Shown here one piece after another: positions 1 through 8,668 of a DNA stretch of 64,000 bases. The position numbers were made by a program, and so were the translations under genes. Every line of letters begins with the position of its first letter. Position 1 is the stretch's first letter. Source of the DNA: Streptomyces durocortorensis (lineage in GTDB: Bacteria; Actinomycetota; Actinomycetes; Streptomycetales; Streptomycetaceae). Below the pieces are notes generated by a model, which did no database searches, was not told where the DNA came from, and worked only from the letters and a program-made list of their open reading frames with translations. The stretch spans positions 4,712,001 through 4,776,000 of the forward strand of contig NZ_CP134500.1 of the NCBI RefSeq assembly GCF_031760065.1, in the 5' to 3' direction.

Positions 1-430
1 GGGAACCAGGGGCACGCATGTTCTCCACACTGTTCCAGGAGAACGCACCGGACACCGTGATGAGGGTGACGAGCGCCGCGCCGAGCGAAGCGGGGATCAC
101 CGCCGCCATGACGGGGATTCTCCGGCCGCCCAGGGCTGGTACCCAGTGCGGCAGTTCCTCGCCCCATCTGTGGATCAGACCCAGGGTGAGCAGTCCGAAC
201 GCCTCGGCCAGCAGGCTGAGGCCGATGAGGTAGAAGGACGCGGCGCCGGGGAAGTTCTCCGGGTGGAGGAACTCGTCCCTGAATCCGGAGTCCCAGCCCA
301 GGGCGATGGCGATGCGCCACAGCCCGGAAGGCACGAGGGTCAGCGCGGCGGCGTGCGCCGCCAGGCGGATGGCACGGGGGACTCGGGGTGCGGCCGTGAC
401 GGGCGTCCCGGCGACCAGGGTGTCAGCCAC
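1..430 (-). CDS. Integral membrane protein, C-terminus cut off by the window edge
   Basis: An open frame starts with GTG at 430 and runs without a stop to base 1, giving 143 residues of an incomplete protein. It begins VADTLVAGTPVTAAPR. Three hydrophobic stretches are visible, at about residues 20-42, 64-86 and 104-128, with a charged segment containing HRWGEEL between the second and third. It is therefore an inner-membrane protein of at least three helices. The start overlaps the TGA of the upstream secreted-protein gene by 8 bases (GTGGCTGA), so the two are probably translationally coupled. I recognise no family and no catalytic motif. Confidence 0.6.
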   Translation of the reverse strand, partial: MADTLVAGTPVTAAPRVPRAIRLAAHAAALTLVPSGLWRIAIALGWDSGFRDEFLHPENFPGAASFYLIGLSLLAEAFGLLTLGLIHRWGEELPHWVPALGGRRIPVMAAVIPASLGAALVTLITVSGAFSWNSVENMRAPGS

Positions 431-1064
431 GGCGGGTCGCCGCCTCGGGCCGCGCGGGTGACTTGGTGATCTCGGCGTGGACCACCTTGAACCCGCCCTT
501 GATGACGGTCGTGAACGGTGCGGGGGCCATGCACGTGCCGGTCCGCGGCCGTACAAGCCCGCCGTTCTCGTCCACGTTCCCCGGGTCGACGTTCACCACC
601 CCCCAGGAGAAGCCGAGCCGGTCCGGCTCACCCTTGCCGCCCTGCTGGACGCTGATGCCCAGCCGGGCACCGGCCTTCTCGACGTTCGACTTCGTCACGA
701 CCGCGGTCAGGGTCGCCGTTCGGCCGCTGGTGACCAGGCAGTCCACCTGGGCCACCGCCCATCCCCTGGCCCCGCTCGGGGTGGTGTGGGAGAACTTCAG
801 CGTGCCCCGGGCGTCTGTGGCCAGTCCCCGGGGGGCGTCGGGAGGTATCGGCCGGGTGAAGGGCGCCTGCCGGGCATGGATGGTGAAGCGGATGTCGTCG
901 TCGGGAGATTCGATGTAGGAGATGCGAGCCGTCCCATGGACGCTCGCCGTCTTCGCCGGTTTCCATTCGGCGGACGCGGCCGGGGCTGCGGGAGCGGGCC
1001 CGGCCGCGACCAGCCCGGCGAGGACGGCGATGGCTGCTGTGGCACCGATTGCGGTCTTGCGCAT
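423..1064 (-). CDS. Secreted protein of unknown function
   Basis: This encodes 213 residues starting MRKTAIGATAAIAVLAGLVA, followed by an Ala/Pro-rich cleavage region around residues 20-31, which is a classical Sec signal peptide. A longer in-frame start exists at 1121, but it would put 19 charged residues before the signal. The mature part looks beta-rich, with segments such as GTARISYIESPDDDIRFTIHA and two well-separated cysteines (in AQVDCLV and GTCMAP) that could form a disulfide. No enzyme motif is visible. It lies next to a divergently transcribed two-component system and is coupled to the membrane-protein gene at the window edge, so an envelope role is possible but only inferred. Confidence 0.7.
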   Translation of the reverse strand: MRKTAIGATAAIAVLAGLVAAGPAPAAPAASAEWKPAKTASVHGTARISYIESPDDDIRFTIHARQAPFTRPIPPDAPRGLATDARGTLKFSHTTPSGARGWAVAQVDCLVTSGRTATLTAVVTKSNVEKAGARLGISVQQGGKGEPDRLGFSWGVVNVDPGNVDENGGLVRPRTGTCMAPAPFTTVIKGGFKVVHAEITKSPARPEAATRRG

Positions 1065-1245
1065 GAGGAACTCCCGCTTTCTGGAGGGGGTTTGTGGTTC
1101 GTGGTCGGTTGAACGGCTCAAGCTTCACCCCCCGGCACCCCTTGATCCCATCCGCCGATCGGCACAAAGGTCGTGCCGTGTCCTGGCCCTCCTCTGCCGT
1201 TCGGCAGAGGGCGTCGCCACCTCGCACACCCGTACGCTGATCACC

Positions 1246-2361
1246 ATGTGGGAATCAACCGGCTCCGCCGTCAGGGTGCTTGGCGCTCTGCCGTCGCTCG
1301 CGGCCGCGGGCACGCTGGTGTGGGCCGTCGCTCGCCCCCGTGCCACGGTTCGTCAGCGCCTCGGCCGCCTCGCCCGTCCGGTCGCGGTCTGCGCCGCCCT
1401 CTCCCTGATCACCAGCTTCGCCCTGCCGAAGGGTGGTCCGGGCTCCGGCTGGAAGCTGGCGGAGGCCGCCTTCCTGCTGGTCCTCCTGGCCGTGGTCACC
1501 CGCTGGTCACCCCTGCGCGAACTCAAAGCGGTCCTCCCGCTGACCGCCCTCGCGGTGACCCTCTGGCCGTTGACGCTGGTCGCCGGTGAGTCCTTCCTGG
1601 AATCCGTCGGAATCGCCACCTTCTGGCTGCTTCCCGTGGCCGCCGCGGTGGCGGCCGGCGCCTACCCCCGCCGCCAGGAAGCGCGTCGCCGGAGCGCGGT
1701 GGCCGAGGCCCGCAGCGCCCAGCGTCTTCAGCTCTCCCGTGACCTGCACGACTTCGTCGCCCATGACATCAGCGGGATCGTCGTCCAGGCCCAGGCGGCC
1801 CGCTTCGTCGCCGCCACCGACGTCGCCCAGGCGATGCTCGCCCTGGAGCGCATCGAGAAGGCGGGCCTGAGCGCCCTGGCCGCGATGGACCGGACGGTGC
1901 AGATGCTGCACGGTCCGGAGACTCCCACCACCGAGCCGCTCCCCGACGTATCCCAACTGCCTTCGCTGATAGAGAACTTCACCTCGGCAGGGGCCACCGA
2001 GGCGCATCTGGACCTGCCTGCGGGGGTTGTGGAGATGCTTTCCCGCGAGGCGGGATCCGCCGCGTATCGCATCGTCGTCGAAGCGCTGACCAACATTCGC
2101 CGGCACGCCCCCGGCGCATCTCGCGCCACGGTCGTGTTCATGCCCACGGCCACCACTGTGGAGATCCGGGTCACCAACGACCGCGGTGCCCGCCCCGCCC
2201 CGGCTCGCCGCCGCGCCTCCCGGGGAGGCCTGGGCCTCCCCGCTCTCACCGAGCACGCACAGGCCCTCGGCGGCACCCTCTCGGCGGGGCCGCACGGCGA
2301 CGGCGGCTGGCAGCTCGCCGCCGTCCTTCCCGCCACTCTCCCGAAAGGGGCCCCACGATGA
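1246..2361 (+). CDS. Sensor histidine kinase, NarL-partner (HisKA_3) type
   Basis: This is a 371-residue membrane histidine kinase. The N-terminal 150 residues hold about four or five hydrophobic helices with short connections and no extracellular sensor domain. The dimerisation/phosphoacceptor segment reads LSRDLHDFVAHDISGIV with the likely phosphorylated His168. The ATPase part has the N-box ALTNIRRHAPG and a G-box GGLGLPAL near the C-terminus. The ATG at 1246 was chosen because upstream in-frame codons read through intergenic sequence. The stop overlaps the start of the response regulator by 4 bases (ATGA), the usual cognate-pair arrangement. The stimulus is unknown; the divergent secreted and membrane proteins are plausible outputs or accessories. 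Confidence 0.9.
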   Translation: MWESTGSAVRVLGALPSLAAAGTLVWAVARPRATVRQRLGRLARPVAVCAALSLITSFALPKGGPGSGWKLAEAAFLLVLLAVVTRWSPLRELKAVLPLTALAVTLWPLTLVAGESFLESVGIATFWLLPVAAAVAAGAYPRRQEARRRSAVAEARSAQRLQLSRDLHDFVAHDISGIVVQAQAARFVAATDVAQAMLALERIEKAGLSALAAMDRTVQMLHGPETPTTEPLPDVSQLPSLIENFTSAGATEAHLDLPAGVVEMLSREAGSAAYRIVVEALTNIRRHAPGASRATVVFMPTATTVEIRVTNDRGARPAPARRRASRGGLGLPALTEHAQALGGTLSAGPHGDGGWQLAAVLPATLPKGAPR

Positions 2362-3053
2362 CGCCCAACGGCCCGACCCGCATCCTGATCGCCGACGACC
2401 AGGAGGACGTACGCAGCGGCTTCCGCCTGATTCTGGGTTCGCAGCCCGACATGACCGTGGTCGGTGAGGCGGCGGACGGCCTCACCGCCGTCGACCTCGC
2501 CCGCACCCTGCGGCCCGACCTGATCCTCGCCGACATCCGGATGCCCGGGCTGGACGGCCTCGAACTCACCCGGCACCTCGCAGGCCCCGGCGTACCCGAC
2601 CCGATGCGCGTCCTCGTCGTCACCACCTTCGACCACGACGACTACGTACGCACGGCACTGGCCGACGGCGCCTGCGGGTTCCTGCTCAAGCGCTCGGGCC
2701 CCGGGCTGCTGATCGAGGGGGTCAGGGCGGCGATGGCCGGGGACGTCCTCATCAGTCCTCAGATCACGGTCCGGCTGCTCCGGACCCTCGCCCCCGCTCC
2801 CGCGCCTGCCCCCACCTCCGCCCCGGCGGCGCCCACGGCCCCGTCGCCTCTCACCGCCCGGGAGGCCGAGATCGCCCGGCTGGTCGCCGAGGGCCTCACC
2901 AACGCCGAGATCGGCGAGAAGCTCTTCATCTCGGCGGGCACCGCCAAGACCCACATCGCCAACGTCCAGGCCAAGCTGAAGGCCCGTAACCGCGTGGGCA
3001 TCGCCGCCTGGACCTGGGAGAACGGACTGGCCGGTCCAGTCCCGGGGGAGTAG
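2358..3053 (+). CDS. NarL/FixJ-family response regulator
   Basis: A 231-residue two-domain regulator. The receiver domain covers about residues 8-125 with the acidic pair D13-D14, phosphoacceptor D59 (in LADIRMPG), the switch Thr in VVTTFDH and the conserved Lys in FLLKR. An Ala/Pro linker at about 139-158 leads to a LuxR-type helix-turn-helix at about 162-220 (LTAREAEIARLVAEGLTNAEIG, then GTAKTHIANVQAKL). It overlaps the kinase stop by 4 bases and is almost certainly its partner. The target genes are unknown. Confidence 0.92.
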   Translation: MTPNGPTRILIADDQEDVRSGFRLILGSQPDMTVVGEAADGLTAVDLARTLRPDLILADIRMPGLDGLELTRHLAGPGVPDPMRVLVVTTFDHDDYVRTALADGACGFLLKRSGPGLLIEGVRAAMAGDVLISPQITVRLLRTLAPAPAPAPTSAPAAPTAPSPLTAREAEIARLVAEGLTNAEIGEKLFISAGTAKTHIANVQAKLKARNRVGIAAWTWENGLAGPVPGE

Positions 3054-3202
3054 GGCGAAGACACGGGGCGATGCACAGAGGCCGACCGGGCGAACTCCCG
3101 TTCCCGGGAGGGATGTGCGGTAGGTGCTGGATACGGGGCGGGACAGCGGCGGTCTCCCCGAGAAGCCCGGAACGCTCCTGCCGCCCCGATCCGGGGCGCC
3201 CC

Positions 3203-3913
3203 CTACTCCGGGGCGGGCGCCTCCACCGGCGTACGGCGGCGCTGCCCCACCCTCGCGGCGGCCAGGCGTCCCAGTGCCTCGTCCTTGCCGCAGGGGTGCG
3301 CCCCCAGGGCCGTCTGGCGGGCCACGATGTGCCGCTCGGCCCGCATCAGCCGCCAGCCGCGCCGCAGCAGGAACGGCACCGACTTGCGGCCCTCGCGCAG
3401 ATCGCGCGCCAGTCGGCGCCGGAACGTCGTGGACGGGCGGCCGCGCAGGCACAGCGCGTCCGCCAGCAGGCCCAGGTCCCGGCAGCGTTCGACGATGTCC
3501 GCCGCGAAGATGCCCTCGGCCACGAAGAGCGGCGAGTGCTCGATGCGGAAGGTCTCGTGATCCGTGCGGGAGCTGGAGGCGATGTCGTAGACGGGAACGT
3601 CCGTACGTCCGGTCCGGCACAGCTCCGCGATGGCCGCCACCGCCGCGTCCGCGTCCCAGGACCCCGCCGCGTCCCAGTCGATGTCCATGGAGCCGGGGAC
3701 CCGGGGCAGTGTCGGGTCGTCGTGCTCCTTGTAGAAGTCGTCCAGGCGCAGCACCGGCAGACCGGTGCGGGCGGCGAGGGAGGACTTGCCGGAGCCGGAG
3801 GGGCCCGCGAGCAGCACGACGCGGGTCGGGATCGGTTGGGAACTCACAGAACAGAAGTGTGAGGCATTGACCCGCGCAGGGGATCCCTCGGGTCCTTCGT
3901 TGGTATCGAGCAT
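3203..3913 (-). CDS. Uridine kinase-like P-loop NTPase
   Basis: A 236-residue protein with a Walker A loop GPSGSGKSS at about residues 37-45, followed by LRLDDFYKEHDDPTLP and a DWD motif typical of uridine kinase/phosphoribulokinase-fold proteins. The segment VYDIASSSRTDHE resembles the substrate lid, and FVAEGIFAADIV the second conserved strand. The family phosphorylates nucleosides or related small molecules using ATP; the exact substrate is not readable here. The ATG at 3913 has GAGG just upstream. An internal GTG at 3847 (reading VSSQPIPTRVVLLAGPSG) would give a more typical family length. It is a single gene facing a secreted-protein gene across a divergent promoter region. Confidence 0.8.
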   Translation of the reverse strand: MLDTNEGPEGSPARVNASHFCSVSSQPIPTRVVLLAGPSGSGKSSLAARTGLPVLRLDDFYKEHDDPTLPRVPGSMDIDWDAAGSWDADAAVAAIAELCRTGRTDVPVYDIASSSRTDHETFRIEHSPLFVAEGIFAADIVERCRDLGLLADALCLRGRPSTTFRRRLARDLREGRKSVPFLLRRGWRLMRAERHIVARQTALGAHPCGKDEALGRLAAARVGQRRRTPVEAPAPE

Positions 3914-3975
3914 CACACCTCAACTACTCTGCGCGTACGGACGACTACCCGACCAGGCTCGATCAGGTGGAAAAC

Positions 3976-4395
3976 ATGGCACTTCATGCACGTAAGCCCC
4001 AACGTCGCGTCCTGCTGCGCGCCGGTCTCACCGTCTCCGCGCTGGGGGCGGCCTTGGGGGCCGGTGCGGGCTCCGCGCAGGCCGTCCAGCTGCCCGCGGC
4101 CGCCGAGGCCCCGGAGCAGGGCGTCTCCGCCCTCCAGGCGGTCTCCGAGACGGCCGCGCCGGCCGTGACGAGCGCGCTCGGGACCTCGCTGGCCAGCGGC
4201 ATCGCCCCGGTCACCGACCTCCAGCTGGACCCGCTCGCGGGGACCGGGGTCGACCCGCTGGACAACGCCGTGGGGACGCAGATCGCCGACTTCAAGCCGG
4301 TGACCACGGCCGTCGTGACCGACCCGATCACCAGCGGCGGGGCGCTGAGCGACCTGCCGGTGGTGGGGTCGGTGACCCGCCTGGTCACGGGCTGA
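3976..4395 (+). CDS. Small secreted protein, ALGxxLxxGxxPVTDLQLDPLAGTG type
   Basis: A 139-residue protein with an N-terminal RRVLLRAGLTVSALGAALG segment and Ala-rich cleavage region, giving a Sec or Tat-like signal peptide (the RR pair precedes the hydrophobic core). The mature part is low-complexity, rich in Ala, Val, Thr and Pro, with repeated phrases such as DPLAGTGVDPLDN and PVTTAVVTDPIT, and has no cysteine. Similar small exported proteins are common in Streptomyces and have no assigned function. The ATG at 3976 is preceded by CAGGTGG; a GTG at 3967 overlaps that ribosome-binding site and is less likely. A strong hairpin follows the stop. Confidence 0.75.
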   Translation: MALHARKPQRRVLLRAGLTVSALGAALGAGAGSAQAVQLPAAAEAPEQGVSALQAVSETAAPAVTSALGTSLASGIAPVTDLQLDPLAGTGVDPLDNAVGTQIADFKPVTTAVVTDPITSGGALSDLPVVGSVTRLVTG

Positions 4396-4416
4396 AACAC
4401 CGGGCGACGAGCAAAA

Positions 4417-4456
4417 CGGGGCCGCTCCCTCCGGATCGCCCGAGGGAGCGGCCCCG
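4417..4456 (+). terminator. Rho-independent-type hairpin after the small secreted protein
   Basis: A 15-bp perfect stem (CGGGGCCGCTCCCTC at 4417-4431 pairing with 4442-4456) with a 10-base loop. It lies between the convergent secreted-protein gene and the aldehyde dehydrogenase operon, so it can serve both strands. There is no U-tract, as is usual in Streptomyces. Confidence 0.8.
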
Positions 4457-4495
4457 CTCGGGGACCAGGTGATGTACGTCAGCGCGTGACCTACG

Positions 4496-5413
4496 TCAGT
4501 ACGAGGAGCCCGCCGCGCCCAGCGCGCCCGTCGGGTGCCACACCGTCTTGGTCTCCAGGAACGCCGTCAGGCGCTGCGTGCCGGGGGAGGCAAGCCAGTC
4601 CGTGGCGGCCGACGCGTCGTCCGCGTCCACAGGCTGTGGACGCAGTACGCGCTTGAGGTTGTCCGCCGCCGCGATCTCCAGCTCCTTCGCGAGCGCGGCG
4701 TCCGCGCCGGTCAGGTCGATCGCGTTGACGTCCTGGTGGGCGGCGAGCGGAGCGGCGAGCTCCGCCGTGGCGCCGGACAGGATGTTGACCACGCCGCCGG
4801 GCACGTCCGAGGTGGCCAGCACCTCGCCCAGCGAGAGCGCGGGCAGCGGCGCGTCGGCCGAGGCGATGACGACTGCGGTGTTGCCGGTGGCGATGACCGG
4901 GGCGATCACCGAGACCAGGCCGAGGAACGACGACTCCTGCGGTGCGAGGACCGCGACGACGCCCGTCGGCTCGGGGGTGGAGAGGTTGAAGAAGGGGCCC
5001 GCGACCGGGTTGGCCCCGCCCGCGACCTGGCCGATCTTGTCGGTCCAGCCCGCGTACCAGACCCAGCGGTCGATCGCCGCGTCGACGACGGCAGCCGCCT
5101 TGGACTTCGACAGCCCCTCGGATGCGGCGACCTCGCGGACGAACTGCTCCTTGCGGCCCTCCAGCATCTCCGCGACGCGGTAGAGGACCTGGCCGCGGTT
5201 GTACGCGGTCGCCCCCGACCAGCCGCCGAACGCCTTGCGCGCGGCCACGACCGCGTCGCGCGCGTCCTTGCGGGAGGACTTCGGCGCGTTGGCGAGCCAC
5301 TGGCCCTTGGAGTCGGTCACCTCGTACACCCGGCCGCTCTCGGAGCGGGGGAACTTGCCCCCGACGTACAGCTTGTAGGTCTTGAAGACGCCAAGTCGGT
5401 TCTGGTCAGACAT
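4496..5413 (-). CDS. Aldehyde dehydrogenase-fold pseudoenzyme, lacks the catalytic half
   Basis: A 305-residue protein that aligns with the N-terminal NAD-binding part of aldehyde dehydrogenases (KLYVGGKFPRSESGR, WVWYAGWTDKIGQV, TPEPTGVVAVLAPQESS, PVIATGNTAVV). It lacks the ELGGK glutamate motif and the catalytic-cysteine segment, then ends in a short tail (TKTVWHPTGALGAAGSSY). The normal family length is about 480. Codon use matches the neighbours and the frame is clean, so it looks like a maintained protein and not decay. It is the third gene of the deoC operon and overlaps the stop of the full-length dehydrogenase by 8 bases. A structural or substrate-channelling partner of that enzyme, as in two-domain ALDH16-type proteins, is my inference. 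Confidence 0.8.
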   Translation of the reverse strand: MSDQNRLGVFKTYKLYVGGKFPRSESGRVYEVTDSKGQWLANAPKSSRKDARDAVVAARKAFGGWSGATAYNRGQVLYRVAEMLEGRKEQFVREVAASEGLSKSKAAAVVDAAIDRWVWYAGWTDKIGQVAGGANPVAGPFFNLSTPEPTGVVAVLAPQESSFLGLVSVIAPVIATGNTAVVIASADAPLPALSLGEVLATSDVPGGVVNILSGATAELAAPLAAHQDVNAIDLTGADAALAKELEIAAADNLKRVLRPQPVDADDASAATDWLASPGTQRLTAFLETKTVWHPTGALGAAGSSY

Positions 5414-6842
5414 CGAGGTACGCCTCCAGGCCGTGGCGGCCGCCCTCGCGGCCGAAGCCCGACTCCTTGTATCCGCCGAACGGCGACGTCGGGTCGAACT
5501 TGTTGAACGTGTTGGCCCAGACGACGCCCGCGCGGAGCTTGTTCGCCACCGCGAGGATGCGGGAGCCCTTCTCCGTCCAGATGCCCGCCGAGAGGCCGTA
5601 CTGACTGTTGTTGGCCTTGGCGACCGCCTCGTCCGGGGTGCGGAACGAGAGCACGGAGAGGACCGGGCCGAAGATCTCGTCACGGGCGACCGTGTGGGCC
5701 TGGGTGACGTTGGTGAAGAGGGTCGGCGCGAACCAGTAACCCGACGACGGCAGTTCGCAGGGGGCGCTCCAGCGCTCCGCGCCCTCCGCCTCGCCGGTCT
5801 CGACGAGCGCGGTGATCCGGGCCAGCTGCTCGGCGGAGTTGATCGCGCCGATGTCGGTGTTCTTGTCCAGCGGGTCGCCCAGGCGCAGCGTGGCCAGCCT
5901 CCGCTTGAGCGCGTCCAGCACCTCGTCCTGAACGGACTCCTGGACCAGCAGCCGGGAGCCCGCGCAGCAGACCTGGCCCTGGTTGAAGAAGATGCCCGTG
6001 ACGATGCCCTCGACGGCCTGGTCGATCGGGGCGTCGTCGAACACGATGTTCGCGCCCTTGCCGCCCAGCTCCAGGGTGACCTTCTTGTCCGTGCCCGCGA
6101 CGGAGCGCGCGATGGCCTTGCCGACGGCGGTCGAGCCGGTGAAGGCGACCTTGTTGACGTCGGGGTGGGAGACGAGCACCTCGCCCGCGTCCCCGTACCC
6201 CGTGAGGATGTTGACGACGCCCTTCGGCAGACCCGCCTGACGGCAGATGTCCGCGAAGAACAGGGCGCTCAGCGGGGTCGTCTCGGCGGGCTTGAGGACC
6301 ACCGTGTTGCCCGTGGCCAGCGCCGGGGCGATCTTCCACGCGAGCATCAGCAGCGGGAAGTTCCACGGGATGACCTGACCGGCCACACCCAGCGGCCGGG
6401 GGTTCGCCCCGTACCCCGCGTGGTCCAGCTTGTCGGCCCAGCCCGCGTAGTAGAAGAAGTGCGCGGCGACCAGCGGGAGGTCCGCGTCGCGCGTCTCCTT
6501 GATCGGCTTGCCGTTGTCGAGCGTCTCCAGGACGGCCAGCTCGCGGCTGCGCTCCTGGATGATCCGCGCGATCCGGAACAGGTACTTGGCGCGCTCGGAG
6601 CCGGGCAGCGCCGACCACTTCTCGAACGCCTTCCGTGCCGCCTTCACGGCCCGGTCCACGTCCGCCGCGCCTGCCTGCGCGACCTCGGAGAGGACCTCCT
6701 CGCTGCTCGGCGAGACGGTCTTGAAGACCTTGCCGTCGGCTGCCTCGGCGAACTCGCCGTCGATGAACAGCCCGTAGGAGGGGGCGATGTCGACGACGGA
6801 GCGGGACTCCGGCGCCGGTGCGTACTCGAATGCGGATGCCAT
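5406..6842 (-). CDS. NAD(P)-dependent aldehyde dehydrogenase
   Basis: A 478-residue full-length aldehyde dehydrogenase. Visible motifs are [10 protein letters not shown] (cofactor binding), [12 protein letters not shown], the glutamate motif LELGGKGA, the catalytic-cysteine motif [13 protein letters not shown] and EIFGPVLSV. It oxidises an aldehyde to the acid in the cytoplasm. The start lies 5 bases after the deoC stop. DeoC releases acetaldehyde and glyceraldehyde 3-phosphate from deoxyribose 5-phosphate, so acetaldehyde is the likely substrate. The next gene encodes a catalytically dead paralogue, suggesting a heteromeric enzyme. Confidence 0.9.
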   Translation of the reverse strand: MASAFEYAPAPESRSVVDIAPSYGLFIDGEFAEAADGKVFKTVSPSSEEVLSEVAQAGAADVDRAVKAARKAFEKWSALPGSERAKYLFRIARIIQERSRELAVLETLDNGKPIKETRDADLPLVAAHFFYYAGWADKLDHAGYGANPRPLGVAGQVIPWNFPLLMLAWKIAPALATGNTVVLKPAETTPLSALFFADICRQAGLPKGVVNILTGYGDAGEVLVSHPDVNKVAFTGSTAVGKAIARSVAGTDKKVTLELGGKGANIVFDDAPIDQAVEGIVTGIFFNQGQVCCAGSRLLVQESVQDEVLDALKRRLATLRLGDPLDKNTDIGAINSAEQLARITALVETGEAEGAERWSAPCELPSSGYWFAPTLFTNVTQAHTVARDEIFGPVLSVLSFRTPDEAVAKANNSQYGLSAGIWTEKGSRILAVANKLRAGVVWANTFNKFDPTSPFGGYKESGFGREGGRHGLEAYLDV

Positions 6843-6847
6843 GGCTA

Positions 6848-7795
6848 TCAGTCCACCGTCACGTAATCGGGGCCGGAGTAACGGCCGGTGCTGAGCTTCT
6901 GGCGCTGCATCAGCAGGTCGTTGAGCAGGCTGGACGCGCCGAACCGGAACCAGTGCGGGTCCAGCCAGTCCTCGCCCGCCGTCTCGTTCACCAGGACCAG
7001 GAACTTGACCGCGTCCTTGGTGGTGCGGATGCCGCCGGCCGGCTTCACGCCGATCTGTACGCCGGTCTGCGCCCGGAAGTCGCGGACGGCCTCCAGCATG
7101 AGGAGCGTGTTGGCGGGGGTGGCGTTGGTGGCCACCTTGCCGGTCGAGGTCTTGATGAAGTCCGCGCCCGCCAGCATCCCGATCCAGGAGGCCCGGCGGA
7201 TGTTGTCGTACGTGGACAGCTCACCGGTCTCGAAGATCACCTTGAGGCGGGCGGTGCCGCACTCCGCCTTCACGGCGAGGATCTCCTCGTACACCTTCAG
7301 GAACCGGCCGGAGAGGAAGGCCCCCCGGTCGATCACCATGTCGATCTCGTCGGCCCCGGCCGCCACGGCGTCGCGGACGTCCGCGAGCTTGATGTCCAGT
7401 GGCGCGCGGCCCGCGGGGAAGGCGGTCGCCACGGACGCCACTTTCACGCCGGAACCGGCGAGCGCGGCGGCCGCGGTGGCCGCCATGTCGGGGTAGACGC
7501 AGACCGCCGCGGTGCGCGGGGTCGTGCGGTCGGTCGGGTCGGGGTTGACGGCCTTGGCGGCGAGAGCCCGGACCTTGCCCGGGGTGTCCGCGCCTTCCAG
7601 CGTCGTCAGGTCGATCATCGAGATGGCGAGATCGATGGCGTACGCCTTGGCCGTCGTCTTGATCGAGCGGGTACCGAGAGAGGCGGCGCGCGCTTCGAGG
7701 CCGACGGCGTCGACGCCCGGCAGCCCGAACAGGAAGCGGCGCAGCGCACTGTCGGACGCGGTCGCGTCGGAGAATGCGGGAGCAGTGGTGGGCAT
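6848..7795 (-). CDS. deoC: Deoxyribose-phosphate aldolase
   Basis: A 315-residue DeoC. It cleaves 2-deoxyribose 5-phosphate to acetaldehyde and glyceraldehyde 3-phosphate, the last step of deoxynucleoside breakdown. Family motifs are clear: AVCVYPDM, ADEIDMVIDRGAF, LKVIFETGEL, ADFIKTSTGK with the Schiff-base lysine, and VGVKPAGGIRT-like IGVKPAGGIRTTKDAV. The start MPTTAP at 7795 sits about 20 bases after a 12-bp palindrome (7815-7826) that overlaps a likely -10 region, so this is the promoter-proximal gene of the operon. Two aldehyde dehydrogenase-type genes follow closely. The N-terminus is longer than the E. coli enzyme, as is usual for the actinobacterial/eukaryotic type. Confidence 0.93.
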   Translation of the reverse strand: MPTTAPAFSDATASDSALRRFLFGLPGVDAVGLEARAASLGTRSIKTTAKAYAIDLAISMIDLTTLEGADTPGKVRALAAKAVNPDPTDRTTPRTAAVCVYPDMAATAAAALAGSGVKVASVATAFPAGRAPLDIKLADVRDAVAAGADEIDMVIDRGAFLSGRFLKVYEEILAVKAECGTARLKVIFETGELSTYDNIRRASWIGMLAGADFIKTSTGKVATNATPANTLLMLEAVRDFRAQTGVQIGVKPAGGIRTTKDAVKFLVLVNETAGEDWLDPHWFRFGASSLLNDLLMQRQKLSTGRYSGPDYVTVD

Positions 7796-7814
7796 GGTCA
7801 CCAGAGGAGCATAT

Positions 7815-7826
7815 CTACGCGCGTAG
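7815..7826. promoter_or_regulatory. Palindromic operator candidate upstream of deoC
   Basis: A perfect 12-bp palindrome, CTACGCGCGTAG, 19 bases upstream of the deoC start. Read in the deoC direction, the right arm continues as TAGATAT, which resembles a -10 hexamer. The identical 12-mer sits at the same kind of position upstream of the purine nucleoside phosphorylase gene (11407-11418). An even palindrome with a central CG is typical of LacI-family operators. The DeoR-type regulator at 13872 is a competing candidate. Confidence 0.65.
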
Positions 7827-7952
7827 CGACCTGTACAGGGGGCCGGACGATCCGTGCGTCCCGCACCCCGCCCCTCCGGTCCCGCGCCCCGGGGCGCGGC
7901 GGCACGGCGGCCGCTCCGCCGTCTTCCGCGCCGGTCAGGCACAATCGGCCCC

Positions 7953-8591
7953 ATGACGAGCCCCACACCTCCCGCAGAGCCGCCCCACGCCGACCGGACC
8001 TACCGTTCCGTGGCCGCGCTGGTCTGCGGGGCGCTGCTGATCCTGCTGATCGCCTGGATGGCCGGGGACGCCATGATCCGGGGCGAGGGCCGGGTCCCGT
8101 GGCTGGCGTCGGCCGCGCTGCTCCTCGTGGTCCCGCTGGTCGTGGCGTTCACCCTGCGGCCCGCCGTGTTCGCGAACGACGAGCGCATCCGGATCCGCAA
8201 CCCGTTCCGGACGATCCAGCTTCCCTGGACCGAGGTCGCCGACGTCAGGGCCTCGTACTCCTCCGAGCTGCTCGCCCAGGACGGCACGAAGTACCAGCTG
8301 TGGGCCATCCCCGTCTCCCTGCGCGCCCGCAAGCGCGCCGCCCGCACGGCGGCCCGCGCGGCCCACGACGACCCCTACGGCCGCACGTCGGTCAGCGCCG
8401 ACGTCCGCGACGCCGCCCAGCGCACCGCCTCCGCCGACCAGACCGTCCGCGATCTGCGGGACCTGGCCGAGGGCGCGGGCGGGACGACGCCGGAGGGCAC
8501 GGCCGGGGTCTCGGTGCGCTGGGCGTACGAGGTGATCGCCCCGGCCGCAGTCGGGGCGGTGCTGCTCGCGGTGCTGTGGGCGGCGGGCTGA
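7953..8591 (+). CDS. PH-like domain membrane protein
   Basis: A 212-residue protein with two adjacent transmembrane helices at about 19-40 and 49-68. A PH-like beta domain (VFANDERIRIRNPFRTIQLPWTEVADV at about 70-96) follows, then a charged helical stretch with many Arg and Ala, and a last hydrophobic helix at the C-terminus. This layout is common in Streptomyces proteins annotated as PH domain-containing; no biochemical role is established. It starts at ATG 7953, divergent from deoC, and its promoter region contains the deoC operator, so shared control is possible. A strong hairpin follows the stop. Confidence 0.8.
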   Translation: MTSPTPPAEPPHADRTYRSVAALVCGALLILLIAWMAGDAMIRGEGRVPWLASAALLLVVPLVVAFTLRPAVFANDERIRIRNPFRTIQLPWTEVADVRASYSSELLAQDGTKYQLWAIPVSLRARKRAARTAARAAHDDPYGRTSVSADVRDAAQRTASADQTVRDLRDLAEGAGGTTPEGTAGVSVRWAYEVIAPAAVGAVLLAVLWAAG

Positions 8592-8612
8592 GGCGCGGCG
8601 CTCCTGGAGCGC

Positions 8613-8652
8613 GGAAGGGCCGGTACCCCTGGGGTGGGGTACCGGCCCTTCC
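8613..8652. terminator. Bidirectional hairpin terminator
   Basis: A 17-bp perfect stem (left arm 8613-8629, right arm 8636-8652, GGAAGGGCCGGTACCCC and its complement) with a 6-base loop. It lies between the convergent PH-domain gene and phosphosugar mutase gene and can terminate both. Confidence 0.85.
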
Positions 8653-8668
8653 GGCGTCGGGCGGGCGG

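Noticed and set aside
5382..6866. Open plus-strand frame of about 490 codons opposite the aldehyde dehydrogenase gene
   Set aside because: The translation is rich in Arg, Gly, Asp and Val with no domain, while the minus strand carries a clear ALDH with all active-site motifs.
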